Of a stretch of 64,000 bases of DNA, positions 45,395 through 53,210 are shown in pieces. The DNA is taken from positions 62,001 through 126,000 of the forward strand of contig NZ_CABPSC010000006.1 in the NCBI RefSeq assembly GCF_902459585.1, given 5' to 3'. The first letter of the stretch is position 1, and the number at the start of each line of letters is the position of its first letter. A model generated the notes under the pieces. It was not told the DNA's origin, made no database searches, and saw nothing but the letters and a program-made list of their open reading frames with translations. The position numbers and the translations under genes were made by a program. Source of the stretch: Pandoraea nosoerga. GTDB taxonomy: Bacteria; Pseudomonadota; Gammaproteobacteria; Burkholderiales; Burkholderiaceae.

Positions 45395-46297
45395 ATAGCC
45401 GACGTACAGACCGACCAGCACGATGAGGATGCCGGAGAGGTAGGGCGCCTTGCGGGCGAACTCGCCGAAGCCGCTCCAGCGACGCGATACATGCCGCACG
45501 CTGAGCGCCGCCAGCGTGCCGGAGGCCACCATCGTCAGCGCGAGGCCGAGGCTGAAGCACAGCACCAGGCCGGCGCCCAGCGCGAACCGTTTGAGCTGCA
45601 GGCACAGCAGCAGCACCGTGATCGACGCCGGGCACGGAATCAGGCCGCCCGTCAGGCCGAACATTACGATCTGGCCGGTCGTCACCTCGCGGCCGGCAAA
45701 GCGCTTGCGGATGTCGCGCGCGTGCGCCCGCTCATGGGCGTCCTGATAGCCGTCGACGCCCAGCGCCAGGGCAGGGTCCGAATGCGCCGAATGCTCAGAA
45801 TGCGCCGAATGCACGGCGTGACGCCCGGCGTCGGCGCGATCGTCATGGTGATCGTGCGCGTGGTCGCGGTCGTGATCGTGTGCGTGATCGTGATTGTGAT
45901 TGTGATTGTGATCGTGGCCATGATCGTGGTCGTGCGAATGACCATGCTCGCCATGGCGGTTATCGCGCCACGTGCGCCACAGCATCCAGGCGGCGATCAG
46001 CAGGATGAGCGCGCCGGACGCCAGCTGAAAATAGGGCTCCGTGGCCTCGGCGTTCCAGTGGCGTCCGAAATACATGCCCGCCACGGCCACGAGCCAGACC
46101 ACGGCCGTGTGCGAGAGCGTGGCCGACAGGCCAAGCAGCACGGCTTGGCCGACAGTGCCGCGAATGGCGACGATGAACGCCGCCATCATGGTCTTGGAAT
46201 GCCCGGGCTCGAGCCCATGCAGCGCACCGAGCAGGATGGCACTGGGCACGAACAGCCAGGCATTGCCCTGCTGGAGAACGGTCGAAAATTCGGTCAT
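45362..46297 (-). CDS. rcnA: Nickel/cobalt exporter RcnA
   Basis: A 311-residue inner-membrane protein of the NicO family. Helix 1-2 contains LLGALHGLEPGHSKTMMAAF, whose His residues are typical metal ligands. A cytoplasmic loop very rich in His and Asp (HSHDHDHGHDHNHNHNHDHA and beyond) is the RcnA hallmark. The second half has GLTGGLIPCPASITVLLLCL. It exports Ni and Co to limit toxicity. It is divergent from rcnR with a clear RcnR operator between them. The His-rich loop is coded by imperfect 6-9-bp repeats. Confidence 0.93.
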   Translation of the reverse strand: MTEFSTVLQQGNAWLFVPSAILLGALHGLEPGHSKTMMAAFIVAIRGTVGQAVLLGLSATLSHTAVVWLVAVAGMYFGRHWNAEATEPYFQLASGALILLIAAWMLWRTWRDNRHGEHGHSHDHDHGHDHNHNHNHDHAHDHDRDHAHDHHDDRADAGRHAVHSAHSEHSAHSDPALALGVDGYQDAHERAHARDIRKRFAGREVTTGQIVMFGLTGGLIPCPASITVLLLCLQLKRFALGAGLVLCFSLGLALTMVASGTLAALSVRHVSRRWSGFGEFARKAPYLSGILIVLVGLYVGYHGAAQLFFNA

Positions 46298-46332
46298 GGA
46301 AAAGCGGTCGGCAGCGAATGAGCGATGCGCGC

Positions 46333-46355
46333 AATATACTCCCCCTGAGTATATT
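46333..46355. promoter_or_regulatory. RcnR operator between rcnA and rcnR
   Basis: TACT-CCCCCTG-AGTA (46337-46351) is the RcnR site type: AT-rich half-sites around a G/C tract, as in E. coli TACT-G6-N-AGTA. The half-sites extend to AATATACTC and GAGTATATT. One site can serve both divergent genes. Confidence 0.85.
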
Positions 46356-46418
46356 CGTGTTAGTCTTTTTCGCGAGTTCGTCGACAACTTTTCGTCAGTA
46401 CAGGGGGCGCGGCACATC

Positions 46419-46688
46419 GTGCATACGATCCGGGACAAGAGCAAGCTGCTCGCGCGCGTTCGTCGCATTCAGGGCCAGACGCAGGCGCTGGAGCGCCAGT
46501 TGAGCGAAGAAGGCGACTGCGTCGACGTGCTGCAGCAGATCGCGGCCATTCGCGGCGCGGTCAACGGCCTGATGGCTGCGGTCATCGAGGGCCATCTCGT
46601 CGACCACCTCGTCCGCGAGCCCGAGCAGGCCAGTCGCGAAGCCGAACTCGCGCCCGTGCTCCACGTCATCAAGGCCTATCTGAAGTAA
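46419..46688 (+). CDS. rcnR: Nickel/cobalt-sensing repressor RcnR
   Basis: An 89-residue all-helical CsoR/RcnR-family repressor. From the GTG at 46419 it reads (M)HTIRDKSKLLARVRRIQGQ, aligning with E. coli RcnR. The metal ligands correspond: His2, Cys34 in GDCVDVLQQ, His59 and His63 in EGHLVDHLV. Binding Ni or Co should release it from DNA and induce rcnA. Starting at the GTG places the N-terminal His where the metal site needs it, which decides the start. Confidence 0.92.
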   Translation: MHTIRDKSKLLARVRRIQGQTQALERQLSEEGDCVDVLQQIAAIRGAVNGLMAAVIEGHLVDHLVREPEQASREAELAPVLHVIKAYLK

Positions 46689-46701
46689 CCGATCCCGTCC
46701 C

Positions 46702-47331
46702 ATGCTGCGCTTCGACAACCTCACCCAGCGTTTCGGCGACTTCACGCTGTTCGAAAACCTGAGCTTTCGCGCCGAGCGCGGCTGCTTCGCGTTGCGCGAC
46801 GAAGGCGGCGGCGGCAAGACCACGCTGCTCGGCATGCTCGCCGGCATGCGCGAGCCCGGCGAGGGCAACATCTGGATCGGCGGCCGCTCCATGCGCGAGG
46901 ACGCCGCTGCCGCGCGCGCGGCGCTCGCGTTCGTGCCCTATGACTGCCTGCGCGAGCCGCAGCAGACGGGGCGCGGTTTTCTCGACGCGCGTGCGGCGGC
47001 CCGCGGCACCACGGTCGACGCGCACGTGCTCGATCTCGCCGAGCGTTTCAGCCTCATGCCGCACATGGAAAAGCGCTTCGAGCAGATGTCGACCGGCACG
47101 CGTCGCAAGTTCTATCTCACGGCGGTGCTGCTGGGCGGCCCACGCGTGGTTCTGGCCGACGAACCGACGGGCGGACTCGACGCCGCCTCGCGCGCCGTAC
47201 TGATCGACCTGTTCGCCGCGCTCGGACAGACCGGGTGCGTCTTCTTCTCGACGCACGACGACGAGCTCGTCGAGGGCTGCCGCGCCACCACGCTCGGTTT
47301 CCCCGACCTCGCCCGCTCGCATCCCGCCTGA
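46702..47331 (+). CDS. Stand-alone ABC transporter ATPase
   Basis: A 209-residue nucleotide-binding domain. Walker A is degenerate but keeps GGGGKTTLL (family GxxGxGKS/T). The signature motif is MSTGTRRKF and Walker B is RVVLADEPTGGLDAASR, with the H-loop in FFSTHDDELV. It resembles CcmA-like, Nat or multidrug ATPases. No permease gene is next to it. The gene begins 14 bases after rcnR, so it is probably controlled by nickel with rcnR. Its partner and substrate are unknown. Confidence 0.82.
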   Translation: MLRFDNLTQRFGDFTLFENLSFRAERGCFALRDEGGGGKTTLLGMLAGMREPGEGNIWIGGRSMREDAAAARAALAFVPYDCLREPQQTGRGFLDARAAARGTTVDAHVLDLAERFSLMPHMEKRFEQMSTGTRRKFYLTAVLLGGPRVVLADEPTGGLDAASRAVLIDLFAALGQTGCVFFSTHDDELVEGCRATTLGFPDLARSHPA

Positions 47332-47350
47332 TCGCTGCGGGCGCCCCGCC

Positions 47351-47380
47351 GACTATCGCGGACTATCGCGGACTATCGCG
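47351..47380. repeat. 10-bp tandem repeat after the ABC ATPase gene
   Basis: Three perfect copies of GACTATCGCG start 20 bases past the stop codon. A fourth, partial copy (GACGAATGCG) follows. Confidence 0.88.
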
Positions 47381-47519
47381 GACGAATGCGAACCATCCGG
47401 GGCCATCGGAGGCCATCGCGGCCACCGTTTCGCCTCTTGCGGGGGCACCGGGGCAGCCGGGAATGCCGCTGCGCGCACAGCCGTTGAAACCGACCCGGCC
47501 CGCGTTGATCTGGGCTCAC

Positions 47520-47547
47520 TAAAGTTCGGCGGCAAAGTGGCCGTAAG
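47520..47547 (+). promoter_or_regulatory. Flagellar sigma-28-type promoter of the chemoreceptor gene
   Basis: TAAAGTTC (47520-47527), 12 bases, then GCCGTAAG (47540-47547) closely fits the FliA promoter TAAAGTTT-N11-GCCGATAA. It lies about 95 bases before the chemoreceptor start, as expected for a gene switched on with flagella. Confidence 0.7.
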
Positions 47548-47642
47548 CGCAGGGAGCATAGCGGCAGCGGACCGGCACGACGGCCCTGCGCGAGCAGCCC
47601 TCCCCCTCAACGGCTCGCTGGCGAGCCCACCGATGAAAGCCC

Positions 47643-49523
47643 ATGAAAGTCACTTCGTTGCGAACCCGGATTCTGCTCATCACCTGTCTGACGGTGGTGG
47701 GGGCGCTGATGCTCTCTGGCGTCACGACTTATGCGATCGTGCGCGACAGCATGATGTCGAGCATTGCGCAGACGCTCTCGGCCGTGGCCAACGGCAATGC
47801 CAGCGCCATCGAACGCTGGTCCGCCGACAAGGCGCAGGCGGTCACCGCCACCGCGCAGGTCGTCGAAAAGGGGGACCCCGCCGGACTCGTCAAGCTCATG
47901 GGCAAGACGAACGACTTCCCGATCACGAGCGTCGGCTGGTCGGACAAGACATTCTTCTCCACGGCGCCCACCCCGCCCGATTACGATCCGACCGCGCGGC
48001 CGTGGTACAAGAGCGCCGTCGCGGCGGGCAAGCTCACCGTCACCAAGCCGTATGGCGACTCGTCGACGGGTATCCCATACGTGGCCTTTACCACGCCGCT
48101 CGTGCGTGACGGCCAGACGGTGGGCGCCGTGAGCGGCGCGGTGGCGCTCACGGGCGTGCAGGACATCATCAAGGCGGTGCACCCCACGCCGTCGAGCCTG
48201 GCGCTGGTGGTGGCGAGCGACGGGCAGGTGATCGCGCACCCGGACAACAAGTTCTCGCTCAAGCCGTCCACCGACGTGGCGGCGACGCTCACGGCCGAAT
48301 CGCTGCCGGGCCTGGCGAGCGACGCCGCCGCGCCGGTCCTGATGACTCTCTCGGGCGCGCCGAAGCTCCTCAAGGCCAAGCGCATTCCGGGCACGGACTG
48401 GTATCTGGTGGTCGCGCTCGATCGCGCCGAGGCCACGGCCGGACTCACTTACGTGCTGTGGGCGACAGTCATTACGCTGGTCGTACTCACGCTGGTGGCG
48501 CTGGCAATCGCCTCGGTCTTCACGTCGCGCGCGTTCAAGCGTCTATCGGCGGTGCGCGACGCGATGGACACCATCGGCTCGGGCGATGGCGACATGACGC
48601 AGCGCCTGGACGTCGTCGGCCACGACGAGGTCGCGCAAATCTCGACGTCGTTCAACGCATTCGTCGACAAGATCAGCTCGGTGATGCTGGACGTGCGTTC
48701 CGGCGTCGCTTCGATGACGTCGGCGACGAGCGAGATCGAGATGGGCAACCGCGACCTGTCGCAGCGCACGGAGGCCTCGGCGGGTTCGCTGCAGGAGACG
48801 TCGTCCGCGCTCACGCAACTCACCTCCAGCGTCAGGCAGACGGCCGATACGGCCGAGCATGCGACGCGTCTGGCCAACGATGCGAGCGCCGCGGCAGTGC
48901 GCGGCGGCCAGGTGGTGACCGACGCGGTAAGCACGATGGGGGCGATTACGCAGTCCTCGGAGCGCATCACGGAAATCATCGGCGTGATCGACGGCATTGC
49001 CTTCCAGACCAACATTCTGGCACTCAACGCGGCCGTGGAGGCGGCCCGCGCGGGCGAACAGGGCCGCGGGTTCGCGGTGGTGGCGGGCGAAGTACGCACG
49101 CTGGCGCAGCGCAGCGCGGCGGCGGCGCAGGAGATCAAGGCGCTGATCGAGACGTCGGTGCAGAACGTGAAGAGCGGCACGGAGCGTGTGCAGGCGGCAG
49201 GCACGACGATGCACGAGATCGTCGAGGGCATCACCCGCGTGCAGCGTCTGGTGGGCGAGATCCACGGCGCGATGACCGAGCAGAGCGCCGGCATCAGCCA
49301 GATCGACCGCTCGGTCTCGGAGATGGATCAGGCGACGCAGCAGAACGCGGCGCTGGTCGAGGAGTCGGCGGCGGCCTCGGCAATGCTGAGCGAGCAGGCA
49401 CGCATGCTGGCCGAGACGGTCGCGCGCTTTCGCCTGCGCGAGGGCCGGCAGGAGGCCCCGCGCGGCATGGGCGACGCGCCGTCGCTGTCCGCGGTCACGC
49501 CGCAGCAGCGTCTGGCGGCGTGA
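47643..49523 (+). CDS. Methyl-accepting chemotaxis protein (dCACHE type)
   Basis: A 626-residue receptor. A first helix ([20 protein letters not shown]) is followed by a periplasmic dCACHE sensor (about residues 35-270: [40 protein letters not shown]). A second helix near residue 280 leads to a HAMP domain and the cytoplasmic signalling domain. Its hairpin tip reads [20 protein letters not shown] and [20 protein letters not shown], with methylation helices rich in Glu and Gln. dCACHE domains often bind amino or organic acids. A sigma-28-like promoter upstream links it to motility. Confidence 0.93.
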   Translation: MKVTSLRTRILLITCLTVVGALMLSGVTTYAIVRDSMMSSIAQTLSAVANGNASAIERWSADKAQAVTATAQVVEKGDPAGLVKLMGKTNDFPITSVGWSDKTFFSTAPTPPDYDPTARPWYKSAVAAGKLTVTKPYGDSSTGIPYVAFTTPLVRDGQTVGAVSGAVALTGVQDIIKAVHPTPSSLALVVASDGQVIAHPDNKFSLKPSTDVAATLTAESLPGLASDAAAPVLMTLSGAPKLLKAKRIPGTDWYLVVALDRAEATAGLTYVLWATVITLVVLTLVALAIASVFTSRAFKRLSAVRDAMDTIGSGDGDMTQRLDVVGHDEVAQISTSFNAFVDKISSVMLDVRSGVASMTSATSEIEMGNRDLSQRTEASAGSLQETSSALTQLTSSVRQTADTAEHATRLANDASAAAVRGGQVVTDAVSTMGAITQSSERITEIIGVIDGIAFQTNILALNAAVEAARAGEQGRGFAVVAGEVRTLAQRSAAAAQEIKALIETSVQNVKSGTERVQAAGTTMHEIVEGITRVQRLVGEIHGAMTEQSAGISQIDRSVSEMDQATQQNAALVEESAAASAMLSEQARMLAETVARFRLREGRQEAPRGMGDAPSLSAVTPQQRLAA

Positions 49524-49589
49524 TGCGGCAGCGGGCCACGACGACGCACGCATGCACCTGCGCACATACGCGCAGGCGCACGGGAAGCA

Positions 49590-49618
49590 TTCACAAAACT
49601 TGGTTTTCCCGTTACAAT
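49590..49618 (+). promoter_or_regulatory. Promoter of tRNA-Leu
   Basis: TTCACA (49590-49595), a 17-base spacer and TACAAT (49613-49618), each one base off consensus, lie 11 bases before the tRNA. Confidence 0.75.
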
Positions 49619-49629
49619 CGCGCTCCCCT

Positions 49630-49714
49630 GCCCAGGTGGCGGAATTGGTAGACGCACTATCTTGAGGGGGTAGCGCCGAGAGGCGTGCGGGTTCGAGTCC
49701 CGCCCTGGGCACCA
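49630..49714 (+). tRNA. tRNA-Leu (anticodon GAG)
   Basis: The acceptor stem GCCCAGG/CCTGGGC closes an 85-base tRNA with encoded CCA. The anticodon arm CTATC-TTGAGGG-GGTAG presents GAG, reading CUC and CUU. A long variable arm follows, as in class II tRNA-Leu, and GGTTCGAGTCC forms the T arm. Leu identity is also indicated by TGGCGGAATTGGTAGACGC in the D arm. Confidence 0.96.
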
Positions 49715-49725
49715 AGGCATTCAAG

Positions 49726-49757
49726 AAGGCAGAGGCGCGCGAGCGCTTCTGCCTTTC
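49726..49757 (+). terminator. Terminator after tRNA-Leu
   Basis: AAGGCAGA (49726-49733) pairs with TCTGCCTT (49748-49755) and the stem extends inward by four pairs. A short T-rich end follows. Confidence 0.65.
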
Positions 49758-49833
49758 TCGTCTGTGTGGGTATGTCTGGGTATGTGGGGGCATGCGTGGG
49801 CGCGCCGGCGGCTGCATGGCCACCGTGCACGCC

Positions 49834-51141
49834 CTACGTGAGCATGGTGTAGCCCATCACCGCCACGCACACGGTCATCAGCGCCGTCGCGACCCACCCG
49901 CCGATCGCGATCGCGCGCGAGTTCTTCATCTTGCCCACGACCGTTTCGCGCGAGGACAGCACCATCACCATGACCATGCACGGCACCGCGACGACGCCAT
50001 TGATCACCGCGCTCCAGTACAGCGCCTTGATCGGATTGATCGGGCTGAAGCACACGAGCGCACCGACCACCGTGCACAGCGCGATTACCGCGTAAAAGGT
50101 CCGCGCGGTGCGCGGCGTCTTGCTCATGCCGGACGGCTGGCGAAGCGCGCCCGCGAGCGCATAGGCCGAGCTTCCGGTAAGCGACGGGATGGCCAGCAGC
50201 CCGCAGCCGATGAGTCCCAGCGAGAAAAGCAGCCGGGCCGATTTCCCGGCAACCGGCTCGAGCGCGCTCGCCGCCTGGCTCGTCGATTCGATGTCGTGGA
50301 CACCGTGGGTGAAAAACGCAGCGGCGGCCGTCATCATGATGCAGGCCGCCACGACGTTCGAGGTCAGCATGCCCACCCACGTATCGGCCAGAATGCGCTT
50401 TTCCTGCGTATCGCGCTCGTGCGCCGCGCGCTTGACGGGGTGCTCGTCGTCGCGCGCCTCGATCTCCTCGACCTCCAGCGCCGACTGCCACACGAACAGA
50501 TAGGGGCTGATGGTCGTGCCGAGAATGGCCACGAGCGTCGTCGCATACTCCTTCGACGGTGAGATGGTGGGCAGGACGATGGCGTGCAGCGCCGCACGCC
50601 AGTCGGTATGGATGACGAACAGATTCGCGATGTAGGCGAACAACGCGAGCGTGAGCCATTTCAGATAGCGCGCGTATGCCTCGTACTTCAGGCGCACCTG
50701 GAGGACGAGCGTGAGTGCCGCGAACAACACCGCGTACCAGTAGTTCTTCCCGCCGATGGCTTCGGCGGTGGCGTCGCCCATGGCGGCGAGATCGGCGCCG
50801 ACGTTGATGACGTTGGCAATGACGATGAGCGTCGCGATCACGATGGCCGTCGCACGCGAGTAGTTTTTCCGGACTTCGCTCAGGATGCCGTGACCGGCGC
50901 CGCGTCCGATGTGTGCGGACGCCACCTGGATGCAAACCATCAGCGGGATGGTGATGATCGCCGACCAGAGCACGTTGTAGCCGAACTGCGACCCCGCTTG
51001 CGTGTAGGTCGCGATACCGCTCGGATCGTCGTCGGCCACGCCGGTCAGCAGCCCCGGCCCCAGCCGCCGGAACAGGGACGGCTGCCGCTCGCCCCCGCGC
51101 GCCTTGCCATGTGTCACGGATGCTTCTTCTGTCGTTTTCAT
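49834..51141 (-). CDS. NRAMP-family divalent metal transporter
   Basis: A 435-residue, 11-12-helix inner-membrane protein. The first helix reads LLTGVADDDPSGIATYTQAG. Classical Mn/Fe NRAMPs have Asp-Pro-Gly-Asn here; this one has Asp-Pro-Ser-Gly, and the Met-Pro-His motif of helix 6 is not visible in SNVVAACIMMTAAAAFF. So it belongs to a variant NRAMP branch, and metal choice is uncertain (Mn, Fe or Mg). The consensus transport motif region reads SALEVEEIEARDDEHPVKRA as a charged loop. The ATG at 51141 lies 18 bases from the predicted start of a perfect sigma-54 promoter. Confidence 0.85.
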   Translation of the reverse strand: MKTTEEASVTHGKARGGERQPSLFRRLGPGLLTGVADDDPSGIATYTQAGSQFGYNVLWSAIITIPLMVCIQVASAHIGRGAGHGILSEVRKNYSRATAIVIATLIVIANVINVGADLAAMGDATAEAIGGKNYWYAVLFAALTLVLQVRLKYEAYARYLKWLTLALFAYIANLFVIHTDWRAALHAIVLPTISPSKEYATTLVAILGTTISPYLFVWQSALEVEEIEARDDEHPVKRAAHERDTQEKRILADTWVGMLTSNVVAACIMMTAAAAFFTHGVHDIESTSQAASALEPVAGKSARLLFSLGLIGCGLLAIPSLTGSSAYALAGALRQPSGMSKTPRTARTFYAVIALCTVVGALVCFSPINPIKALYWSAVINGVVAVPCMVMVMVLSSRETVVGKMKNSRAIAIGGWVATALMTVCVAVMGYTMLT

Positions 51142-51169
51142 GGTCCGCTCTCCCTTTCCAACGACCGTC

Positions 51170-51185
51170 AGCAAGTATCGTGCCA
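51170..51185 (-). promoter_or_regulatory. Sigma-54 promoter of the NRAMP gene
   Basis: On the minus strand TGGCACG-ATAC-TTGCT is an exact match to the sigma-54 consensus (TGGCACG-N4-TTGCW). Transcription would begin near 51159, 18 bases before the start codon. Confidence 0.85.
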
Positions 51186-51193
51186 CCGGCTGC

Positions 51194-51209
51194 CGGCACG
51201 GTCCTTGCA
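51194..51209 (+). promoter_or_regulatory. Sigma-54 promoter of the ferritin-like gene
   Basis: CGGCACG-GTCC-TTGCA matches the sigma-54 consensus at all but the first base. Its -24 element is 8 bases from the -24 element of the divergent NRAMP promoter. Transcription would begin near 51220. Confidence 0.8.
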
Positions 51210-51260
51210 TGACATTGCATCCGACACGTGTATTCCACCGTTGTGACCAAGGAGAAAACC

Positions 51261-51890
51261 ATGGCGTCCCACAAGAAGCAACAGCCGAAAGATCAAGGCT
51301 TGCGCGAGCTTTTGTATCAGGCCTACGAGACGGAACTGGGCGGCGAGAAGGTCTACACCGCCGCGCTCAAGTGTGTAAAAAATGCAGACCTTGAGAAGGA
51401 ATGGAACGAGTACCTCGAACAGACCCGGCATCACCAGCAGGTGCTCGAGCATGTGCTCTCGTCGCTCGGCATGAGTGTCGACGAACGCACCCCCGGCCGT
51501 GAGGTCGTCGCTCACCACGGCGCCTCGCTCGTGGCAGCGATCGAGCTGGCCGCCAAGTCGGACAACCCCGCGCTGGCGGAAATCGTCGCCGCAGAGTGCG
51601 TTGTGCTAGCCGAGACCAAGGACCACCAGAACTGGGAACTGCTGTCGACCGTTGCCGAACATACCGAGGGCGATCTCAAGCAGGTGTTGCAGGACGCCGT
51701 CTCGGCGGTCGAGACCGAGGAGGACCACCACCTGTATCACACGATGGGCTGGGCCCGCGAACTCTGGATCGACACGCTGGGCTATCCGGCCGTGCTGCCG
51801 CCGCCGGAGGAAAGAAAGCATGTGGAATCCGCGATCGGCGCAGCGCGCGCCGAGCAGTCACGAGAGAAGATGATTTCGCGGCGGCACTGA
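51261..51890 (+). CDS. Ferritin-like helical protein (209 aa)
   Basis: The start ATG follows AAGGAG by 7 bases. The product is a soluble helical bundle with repeated Glu and His spaced like ferritin/DUF892 proteins: ELLYQAYETELGGEKVYTAA, YLEQTRHHQQVLEHVL, LAETKDHQNWELLSTVAEH and VETEEDHHLYHTMGWAREL. Several ExxH pairs could form a di-iron centre. No export signal. The sigma-54 promoter and divergent NRAMP transporter suggest metal storage or oxidative protection. The last codons and stop are part of an exact 11-bp duplication. Confidence 0.72.
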   Translation: MASHKKQQPKDQGLRELLYQAYETELGGEKVYTAALKCVKNADLEKEWNEYLEQTRHHQQVLEHVLSSLGMSVDERTPGREVVAHHGASLVAAIELAAKSDNPALAEIVAAECVVLAETKDHQNWELLSTVAEHTEGDLKQVLQDAVSAVETEEDHHLYHTMGWARELWIDTLGYPAVLPPPEERKHVESAIGAARAEQSREKMISRRH

Positions 51891-51901
51891 GGCGGCACTG
51901 A
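51880..51901. repeat. 11-bp duplication of the ferritin-like stop region
   Basis: GGCGGCACTGA is repeated exactly at 51880-51890 and 51891-51901. The first copy ends with the stop codon TGA (51888-51890). A partial third copy follows. Confidence 0.88.
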
Positions 51902-52007
51902 GGCGGCGCGTTGCGACGATGCGCGCGGCGCGAGCGCGCCGCACGCGGGCCATTCGTGCTATTCGCACCATGTGCCCCGCGACGGAGCGCCCGACTGCGA
52001 AGGGCCC

Positions 52008-52052
52008 TGCTGCGCGGGGTCCTACTGCGCGGGGTCCTACTGCGCGGCGTCC
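52008..52052. repeat. 15-bp tandem repeat containing the orphan activator stop
   Basis: Three copies of TACTGCGCGGGGTCC (first and third with one change each) occupy 52008-52052. The stop codon of the minus-strand activator gene (52037-52039) is inside the array. Confidence 0.9.
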
Positions 52053-52996
52053 GAGGGCGCCAGGCGGCCCAGGCGGTTGTACAGCGTCTTGAGGCTGATG
52101 CCGAGCGACCTGGCCGCGGCCGGCTTGTCCCCGCCGAAATGGCGCAGCGCCGACGCGATCATGAACTGCTGCGCCTCGAACAGCGGAGCGCCGACCGGGA
52201 TCGACACCATGCCGCCCTCGAAGACGGCCTTCGCACTCGGCCCCGGTGCGGGCGTGAGCTCGAGTTCGTCGTCGGCGAGAATGAACGCGCGCTCGATCGC
52301 GTTGTGCAGCTCGCGCACGTTGCCGGGCCAATGGTACCGGCCGAGGATTTGCAGCGATCGCTTCGAAAATGATTTCGACGTGCCGCATTTTCCATTCAGT
52401 TCGGACAACTTCATTTCCGCCAGCGCGAAAACGTCGCTGCCGCGTCGCCGCAAGGGCGGCACCGACACCGTGAAAGCGGCAAGCCGGAAAAACAGGTCCT
52501 CCCGGAACTTGCCTTTGCGCGTGGCTTGCGCGGGGTTGCCGTTGGTGGCGGCGATGATGCGCGTGTTGAACGCCACCGGCTCGGTGCCGCCCACGCGAAA
52601 CGCGGTGCGCGTCTCGAGCGCGCGCAGCAGCTTGACCTGCAGGCCAGCGGGCATGTCCTGGATCTCGTCGAGCAGGACGGTGCCGCTGGCCGCGGCTTCG
52701 AAATATCCGGCGCTGGTGCGATGCGCGCCGGTAAAGCTGCCGCGCTCGTGGCCGAAGAACAGCGATTCCGCGAGATCCTCGGGAATGGCACCGCAGTTGA
52801 CGGAAACGAACGGGCCGGCGGAATTGAGGCCCTTCTCATGAAGATAGCGCGCAACGACTTCCTTGCCGCTACCGGTTTCACCGACGATCAGCACGCTCGC
52901 GTTGGTGGGCGCCAATCGTTCGATCGTCGCTCTCAGGTTGCATATCGCCGACGATTCACCGATCAAACGGTGCTCGGCGCGTCCAACTTTCAGCAT
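52037..52996 (-). CDS. Sigma-54-dependent activator lacking a sensory domain
   Basis: A 319-residue enhancer-binding protein with only two domains. The AAA+ domain starts almost at once: Walker A GETGSGKE (39-46), the sigma-54 contact loop GSFTGA (86-91) and Walker B TVLLDE (106-111). A Fis-type helix-turn-helix ends it (KPAAARSLGISLKTLYNRLG, 291-310). No N-terminal receiver, GAF or PAS domain is present, so it resembles PspF in needing a separate protein or no signal. The start ATG at 52996 has GGGAGG 5 bases upstream. It is divergent from a second activator at 53211 and near four sigma-54 promoters. Confidence 0.9.
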   Translation of the reverse strand: MLKVGRAEHRLIGESSAICNLRATIERLAPTNASVLIVGETGSGKEVVARYLHEKGLNSAGPFVSVNCGAIPEDLAESLFFGHERGSFTGAHRTSAGYFEAAASGTVLLDEIQDMPAGLQVKLLRALETRTAFRVGGTEPVAFNTRIIAATNGNPAQATRKGKFREDLFFRLAAFTVSVPPLRRRGSDVFALAEMKLSELNGKCGTSKSFSKRSLQILGRYHWPGNVRELHNAIERAFILADDELELTPAPGPSAKAVFEGGMVSIPVGAPLFEAQQFMIASALRHFGGDKPAAARSLGISLKTLYNRLGRLAPSDAAQ

Positions 52997-53210
52997 CGAT
53001 TCCTCCCAGAACTCGACCATCAGTTGTAAATCGCAAAGGGAAGCACAGCTTAACCATAGAGAGGCCAAACATGCGAGCTAGTTACATCGATATTTTTTCT
53101 CGACCGCTGCCGCGGGATAGAAACGATTTATTGGCGCGTTCGGATCTGACTGTAATTAGATACGAAGTCTCGCACAACGATATAGTTCGTATACGAAACG
53201 CGGAGCACTT

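Noticed and set aside
49630-49833. Genomic island attached to tRNA-Leu
   Set aside because: No integrase and no repeated tRNA end downstream; neighbouring genes look native.
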